Origin: Prevotellaceae bacterium UBA2718
GTDB taxonomy: Bacteria; Bacteroidota; Bacteroidia; Bacteroidales; Bacteroidaceae
Assembly (NCBI GenBank): GCA_002353975.1
Contig: DEKQ01000071.1
Location: 24,505 to 42,274, forward strand
DNA: 17,770 nt
Direction: 5' to 3'
How positions within the stretch are numbered: the stretch's first letter is position 1; every line of letters starts with the position of its first letter. Position numbers and translations under genes: made by a program. Positions 14,701-17,770 of the stretch are shown here, piece after piece. The notes below the pieces were generated by a model that saw nothing but the letters and a program-made list of their open reading frames with translations, was not told the DNA's origin and made no database searches.

Positions 14701-14932
14701 TTTCGAGTTGTTTTCCTTTCGGAACAGAGATAGAGTAATTACCGTCCATATCGGTCACTACTCCCACCGAAGTGCCGGGAATCCTTACGCTTGCGCCAAT
14801 AATTGGTTCACCAGCCTCGTCAGTTACTTGTCCGCTAACGGTGACGCTTTGCGCCAGCACTCCTAACGGGAAAAGAAGCATCAGCAATAGTACCGAACAC
14901 TTCTTCATAAAAATAATCGCTACTTTTCGCAT
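11708..14932 (-). CDS. susC: SusC/RagA-family TonB-dependent glycan transporter
   Basis: 1074 aa outer-membrane importer. After the signal peptide (core SVLLLMLLFPLGVLA, cleavage about residue 28) comes a carboxypeptidase-regulatory-like domain (about 30-100: VSGQVTDEAGEPIIGASV...), then the SusC signature NEVVAIGYGTVKRKDVTGSV (107-126), the plug (about 127-235, DVLKDASSTAIYGSRGSNG) and a 22-strand barrel ending in the terminal Phe (FGLNLTF). Together with SusD it imports oligosaccharides using TonB energy. The start could be M1 or M9 (MKKCSVLLL, at 14908); M9 gives a more usual signal peptide. It is first in the operon, 111 nt downstream of the regulator gene, with a likely operator in that gap. 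No degeneration seen. Confidence 0.95.
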   Translation of the reverse strand: MRKVAIIFMKKCSVLLLMLLFPLGVLAQSVTVSGQVTDEAGEPIIGASVRIPGTSVGVVTDMDGNYSISVPKGKQLEITYVGYKKEVIIAKEGKMTVQLKEDSNMLNEVVAIGYGTVKRKDVTGSVSSVGNTELVSVPVASPVEAMQGKLAGVRVTMPEGNPDAEVIIRVRGGGSITRDNTPLYIVDGFPVSSISDIPTSDIESIDVLKDASSTAIYGSRGSNGIVLVTTKSGKAGKVTVNYNAYVGFKKAEDKVDVLGVEDYLKWQYELSSLSTGANAGKYQQVLGGWDNIPNIMNSMKTTDWQDEVYGRTGNVFSHNVNISGGSEKLRFTAGYNYMKEKAILLTSDFYRSNLNFKLNYEPNKKTKLEFSTRYSRTKVNGDGQSDATGDQNSVPSGSFGRIRHAVVQSPLTGSGSLLFDESNIDDGLEDPITALNDNYKKRVRENFNMNGAFTWKILPELTFRTDVGLDIYNNDFRYFSGSTTYESQNNTLAEYKNMPLTTRTQVNRRTVRNSNTLQYDFSKILPKAHSLNLMVGQESIVSRETLATTRIEGFPSFYDADMAFHLSAQGTPTRANEFYYPDDKMVSFFGRANYSFLDRYLLTATLRADGSSKFSKDNRWGYFPSVAAGWRIIEEPWMKSTQDWLSNLKLRLSYGVSGNNNIPSGQTSRTYSIKESSWLHLQNSWLTTGNAMSNPDLKWETTHSLNLGIDFGFFNNKLNGSFEVYKNNVKDLLMEMQITGSGYNTQYQNVGETKNSGFELTLNYDAINTKNYGLNFSFTLGHNTNEVVSLGSMDSYSKPSYWASTEIGSDYLVKPGKPVGTIVGYKLAGTGRYEVDDFEGYDAAAGQWKLKEGVADASGIVGTVRPGTMKLLDKDGSGTINDDDKFEIGDANAWAIGGFSIGARAYGFDFNADFSYSIGNDVYNADKIDQTSTRGGIWRNLNTTMASGKRWTNVDENGNFINDAAKLAEMNKNTTMWSPYTTKAVLTDWAIEDGSFLRLSTLTLGYTLPKTWMQKIYVQNLRLYFTASNLFCITGYSGMDPEVDCCRNVLVCPGVDYSAYPRSRQFIFGLNLTF

Positions 14933-14969
14933 AGGTTTTTACTATTAGTTTTTAAATATTTGAAGTAGA

Positions 14970-15005
14970 ATGTCGGGGGCAAAAGTAGCCAAATTCCCCC
15001 GACAT
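14970..15005 (-). promoter_or_regulatory. susC promoter: -7 box in the loop of a 10-bp inverted repeat
   Basis: On the minus strand TACTTTTG (14987-14980) matches the -7 consensus TAnnTTTG. It is enclosed by a perfect inverted repeat: ATGTCGGGGG at 14970-14979 and its reverse complement at 14996-15005, with a 16-bp centre. Transcription should start near 14973, in the downstream arm, giving a leader of about 40 nt before M1. No -33 TTTG is visible upstream, which fits an activator-dependent promoter. Confidence 0.6.
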
Positions 15006-15009
15006 GAGT

Positions 15010-15048
15010 GGTAAAAACGTCCCAAAAGTTCGGTAAAAACGTTTCAAA
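15010..15048 (-). promoter_or_regulatory. Candidate activator operator: 11-bp direct repeats 22 bp apart
   Basis: GGTAAAAACGT (plus strand) occurs at 15010-15020 and 15032-15042, exactly 22 bp apart. The similarity extends to 17 bp with two mismatches (GGTAAAAACGTYYCAAA). Paired direct repeats two helical turns apart are what AraC-type dimers bind. The pair lies 23-55 bp upstream of the susC -7 box, a normal activator position, and the distal copy runs into the stop codon of the regulator gene (15044-15046). The AraC-type regulator encoded immediately upstream is the obvious candidate ligand. No other copy was noticed in the window. Confidence 0.6.
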
Positions 15049-17563
15049 GCCCGTTTTTCTGCCTATATTCAGACGGACTTACGCCCATAGCAGCCTTGAA
15101 ACATTTGCCAAAGTAGTTTTGATCGCAGAAACCGCAGCGATAGGCGATTTCCTTCACAGGAAGGTCGCTGTGATGCAACAGCGCCACGGCACGGTTCATG
15201 CGTGCCTTGTTGATAAACTCCTTGGGCGCCACACCCAACAGGCTCTTCAGTTTGCGGTTCAGTCCCGACTTGCTGACGTTCAGCTTGGCTGCCAGATCGG
15301 TCACACTGAGGTCGGAATTGTCGATGTGCTGTTCCACAAACTCCACCACGCATTGCATGAAGCGCTGGTCTTCCTCGCTCAGGCTCTCCTCGCCTACGCT
15401 GCGGCTGTCGGCTTGCAAGGGCTGTTGGCCGTTGGCAACAACCGTTTCCTCAGCCATTGTCTCCGCAGTTGCCGTTTCAATGGTTGTCTTTTCTGCTGTT
15501 GTCTTTTTCTCAGCAGCCTTGACAGCCACGACGAGGTGTTTCTCCTTGTCGTATTTCTCCATCAGGTCGAGATACTGCCCCAACAGTTCCCTCTGCTTGC
15601 GGTGGGAGGAGCGAATAGTCCTCGTCACGTACACCACAGTATAGATAAACAACAGCGCCAGCAGCACATACAGCACCTTGGCGGTAGTAGTCTGCCAGAT
15701 GGTTGGTTTCACGAAGATTGTCACCACTTTCACGTTGCCCGCCCATTGTCCTGTGGGCAGTTTCGACTCCACCCGCAACGTGTGCGTACCGGGCGAAAGG
15801 TTGAGCAGCGTCACCGTGTGGCTGTTCTCTAAGGTATTCCATACGCCGCCGTCCAACTGGAATCTATAGCTTATCGACTGGGTATTGGCATAATCGATGG
15901 CAGCAAACTCAATCTTCACATTGCGCTCTGTCTCATCGAGGCAGATGGTGTCGTGGGCGCTCACCGCCTCCATCATCTCGCCTTCTTCCACCGACACCCT
16001 TGTCAGTACGATGCGTGGTGCCTTGGTGCGCTTCGTCAGCCGGTCCATATCCATCAGCACCAGACCATCCATCAGACCCATGAGCCATTTGCCGCCTTTC
16101 CATCTCAGGGGCTGCGCATCCGAGAAAATCAGCTCATCGGTCCATGTGCGGTGGTTGAAATAGAGCGATAGTCCATGTTCCACGTCCACGCCCGTCAAAT
16201 CGTTGGTGCCCACAAACCACATATATTGTCCATACGCGAAAGCCGACAAGAGGAAGTCTTCCGGCAAATCGCGCCTGTCGAAGTGTCTGAAGTCCACATC
16301 TTTGCTGAGCAGCGAAATGCCGGGCTCCACCATGTTCAGTCCGCTGCCCTCGGTGCAGATATAGAGTCTGTTGGCCCTGTCCTCCGCCATAAACATGACG
16401 GCAGAGCAACTCAGGCTGCCGTCTCTTCCGCCCTCACGCTCATGCTGGATAAAGCGCAGCGAGGCTGGATTGGCGGCAGTAAGCTTCGTGGCGAAAAGTC
16501 CAAGCGTTGTGCCCGCCAGCAGCTCGTCACGATGGCTGATATATATCATTCGCACCCCCAAGTACTTGCCTGTCTTGTCGTCATGAAAGAGGACGATGGG
16601 CTGACACCTCCAACTCTTTCCCGTACGGGTAAGACAGAACAGTCCATGGTTCAGCGTTGACACCCACAGTCTGCCCCATCGGTCTTTCTGCATTGAGTAA
16701 ACATGATGTTCTTTCTCCCTACCACGGATTACAAGCGCTATTCGGCTGATGTCGTAGCTGCCGTCGGCACGGGGCGACAGATGCAACAGTCCACCAGGTT
16801 TGCATCCCAACCATAGGCTGCCGTCCTCGTCTTGCAACATCGTGTACACAGCCGACCGGAAAGGAGTCTTTCCGCCATGCAGTCGGCCGTCGGCTCCAAG
16901 AAATCCCAAAAGATTCAGATTGGCGTTGTAGATTCTCACAGAGGCATCGTCGCGCGAGCACACCCATATCCGTCCCTCGCGGTCGCGGAAGAGTGCCCTC
17001 ACCTGACATCCTGGTTGCCTCAACAGCCACGTAGCATAACACGGCTTGCGGTAGCTCATCCTTATGCCCAGAGAGTCCACTGCCCACTCCACTCCGTCGG
17101 CTGTCTTCAGCCGTTTCGTTCCCTGACCGGAGAAGCCCCATTTGCGCAGCGCCTTGTTCCAGGAGAGATGGCTGTCATCAAACCGCCCCGTGCGGATATC
17201 GAAGACAAAGCAGTAGCCTTCCGCATTACAATATATATAAGGATCACGAATACGAATATCCTTGATGCGGTTCACGCCCATCGAGCATCCATCGCCCGCC
17301 TTCGGCTTGAACGACACGAAGCGATAGCCGTCGTATCGGCTCAGTCCGTTCCATGTTGCCACCCAGATCATTCCCTGTCTATCCTGCACGAGACCCGTTG
17401 CGTGATGGTGCGCCAGTCCGTCGAGCTCGTTGAGCCTTCTCTCTGTAACGCCCTGCTTCGCCCAAGCCCTGCCGTCCTGAAGGGTCGGCACAGCCTCAGC
17501 GACGTGGCTCAACAAACAACAAATCCACATCAAAAAATATCTTATTATTCTGTTTTTAGTCAT
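15044..17563 (-). CDS. Membrane-bound sensor-regulator: Reg_prop propeller, Y_Y_Y, AraC HTH, without kinase
   Basis: 839 aa. Signal peptide (1-24); periplasmic two-component-regulator-propeller repeats (about 50-510; e.g. GLVQDRQGMIWVATWNGLSRYDG-like at 57-79, and repeats near 188, 239, 288 and 389); Y_Y_Y domain (about 545-618); one transmembrane helix (about 626-648); a basic, then helical and low-complexity linker (650-730); and an AraC-type DNA-binding domain (about 735-836, ending GVSPSEYRQKNGL). Hybrid two-component systems of PULs share the ends but are 1300-1500 aa and contain histidine kinase, ATPase and receiver domains between membrane and HTH. Those are absent here, with no frame break. 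It probably senses an oligosaccharide in the periplasm and activates susC from the membrane. A -7 box is present before the gene, suggesting its own promoter. Confidence 0.9.
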   Translation of the reverse strand: MTKNRIIRYFLMWICCLLSHVAEAVPTLQDGRAWAKQGVTERRLNELDGLAHHHATGLVQDRQGMIWVATWNGLSRYDGYRFVSFKPKAGDGCSMGVNRIKDIRIRDPYIYCNAEGYCFVFDIRTGRFDDSHLSWNKALRKWGFSGQGTKRLKTADGVEWAVDSLGIRMSYRKPCYATWLLRQPGCQVRALFRDREGRIWVCSRDDASVRIYNANLNLLGFLGADGRLHGGKTPFRSAVYTMLQDEDGSLWLGCKPGGLLHLSPRADGSYDISRIALVIRGREKEHHVYSMQKDRWGRLWVSTLNHGLFCLTRTGKSWRCQPIVLFHDDKTGKYLGVRMIYISHRDELLAGTTLGLFATKLTAANPASLRFIQHEREGGRDGSLSCSAVMFMAEDRANRLYICTEGSGLNMVEPGISLLSKDVDFRHFDRRDLPEDFLLSAFAYGQYMWFVGTNDLTGVDVEHGLSLYFNHRTWTDELIFSDAQPLRWKGGKWLMGLMDGLVLMDMDRLTKRTKAPRIVLTRVSVEEGEMMEAVSAHDTICLDETERNVKIEFAAIDYANTQSISYRFQLDGGVWNTLENSHTVTLLNLSPGTHTLRVESKLPTGQWAGNVKVVTIFVKPTIWQTTTAKVLYVLLALLFIYTVVYVTRTIRSSHRKQRELLGQYLDLMEKYDKEKHLVVAVKAAEKKTTAEKTTIETATAETMAEETVVANGQQPLQADSRSVGEESLSEEDQRFMQCVVEFVEQHIDNSDLSVTDLAAKLNVSKSGLNRKLKSLLGVAPKEFINKARMNRAVALLHHSDLPVKEIAYRCGFCDQNYFGKCFKAAMGVSPSEYRQKNGL
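15434..15508 (-). repeat. 15-bp minisatellite coding the regulator's cytoplasmic linker
   Basis: Residues 686-710 of the regulator form five pentapeptide units of the type KKTTA, EKTTI, ETATA, rich in Thr, Ala and Glu/Lys. At DNA level GTTGTCTTTT recurs 15 bp apart (15483 and 15498, plus strand), showing that the linker grew by duplication of 15-bp units. Length changes would keep the frame. Confidence 0.55.
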
Positions 17564-17594
17564 CTGTGCAATGGTAGATTAGTTATATTGTTTG

Positions 17595-17602
17595 CAAAAG
17601 TA
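17595..17602 (-). promoter_or_regulatory. Promoter -7 box for the regulator gene
   Basis: Minus-strand TACTTTTG matches TAnnTTTG and is followed by CAAA. It lies 32 nt before the ATG at 17563, leaving a leader of about 25 nt. A TTTG at 17631-17628 is 25 nt upstream, longer than the usual spacing, so the -33 element is uncertain. Confidence 0.6.
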
Positions 17603-17646
17603 AGAAATAATAGTCAGAAAAAGAAATCAAATCCAAAGTTTTTATT

Positions 17647-17654
17647 TAACTTTG
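17647..17654 (+). promoter_or_regulatory. Plus-strand -7-like box pointing out of the window
   Basis: TAACTTTG matches TAnnTTTG, is followed by CA, and lies divergently from the regulator promoter. It could serve a gene beyond the right edge. It overlaps the first copy of the 28-bp direct repeat, whose second copy also contains CTTTGCA. Confidence 0.3.
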
Positions 17655-17744
17655 CATAAGATTAGCTGCACTCGGCAATCTGAAAGCAAGCTTTCATTGC
17701 GCTCGTTGGTGCAATCTTTGCAAAAGATATCCTGCACTCGGCAA
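17651..17744. repeat. 28-bp direct repeat pair at the right edge
   Basis: The 28-mer at 17651-17678 recurs at 17717-17744 with 24 of 28 identities; the last 13 bases (CTGCACTCGGCAA) are identical. The copies start 66 bp apart and each begins TTTGCA, the end of a -7 promoter box. The sequence between them is not similar. This resembles a dispersed promoter-linked repeat family seen in Prevotella-type genomes. Confidence 0.55.
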
Positions 17745-17770
17745 AACATAAAACCTTAATTCCGCAACAC

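Noticed and set aside
13979..14866. Plus-strand frame of 295 codons opposite the N-terminal part of susC
   Set aside because: Antisense shadow of a conserved plug and carboxypeptidase-like domain; His-rich translation with no homology recognised.
14970..15005. Invertible promoter flanked by inverted repeats
   Set aside because: The arms are only 10 bp with a 16-bp centre, far shorter than known invertible promoters in Bacteroidota, and no recombinase gene is nearby.

Overview
The window looks like part of a Bacteroidota chromosome, most likely Prevotella or a close relative. Evidence: a SusC/SusD pair, a periplasmic-propeller AraC regulator of the hybrid two-component (HTCS) type, TAnnTTTG-type -7 promoter boxes, AT-rich intergenic short-period repeats, and a stranded C-terminal tail of the 'GIYDLQGRRL...KGIYIKNG' kind common on secreted Prevotella proteins. 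No rRNA, tRNA, CRISPR array, insertion sequence or phage gene was seen.

Layout. On the plus strand at the left, an ATP-grasp-like protein of unknown role (64-1092) is followed after 23 nt by a secreted GH43 glycosidase (1116-2831). Then comes about 1 kb without an intact gene (2832-3833). It holds a strong hairpin, scattered direct and inverted repeats, the orphan 3' end of a lost secreted-protein gene (minus strand), and a promoter plus the first ~18 codons of what looks like a small XRE-type regulator (plus strand). This is a gene graveyard between two convergent blocks.

From 3834 to 17563 everything is on the minus strand and forms a polysaccharide utilization locus. In transcription order: an 839-aa membrane regulator with Reg_prop propeller, Y_Y_Y domain, one transmembrane helix and AraC DNA-binding domain but no kinase or receiver; SusC; SusD; a terminator followed at once by a promoter-like box; then GH105 unsaturated uronyl hydrolase, GH31 alpha-glycosidase and a two-domain alpha/beta-hydrolase esterase. 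The likely working model is that SusD and SusC capture and import an acidic, substituted plant-wall oligosaccharide (pectic or glucuronate-bearing), the esterase strips esters, GH105 removes the unsaturated uronic acid left by a lyase encoded elsewhere, GH31 removes an alpha-linked sugar, and the regulator senses a breakdown product in the periplasm. The substrate is inferred, not shown.

The most useful new observation is in the 111-nt gap between regulator and susC: two exact 11-bp direct repeats (GGTAAAAACGT) exactly 22 bp apart, i.e. two helical turns, lie just upstream of a -7 box that itself sits in the loop of a perfect 10-bp inverted repeat. This is a specific candidate operator for the kinase-less regulator. 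Other points: a degenerate second domain in the esterase, a substituted conserved motif in GH31, a 15-bp minisatellite coding the regulator's cytoplasmic linker, and spacer repeats of period 7, 8, 9 and 10 bp in different intergenic gaps.
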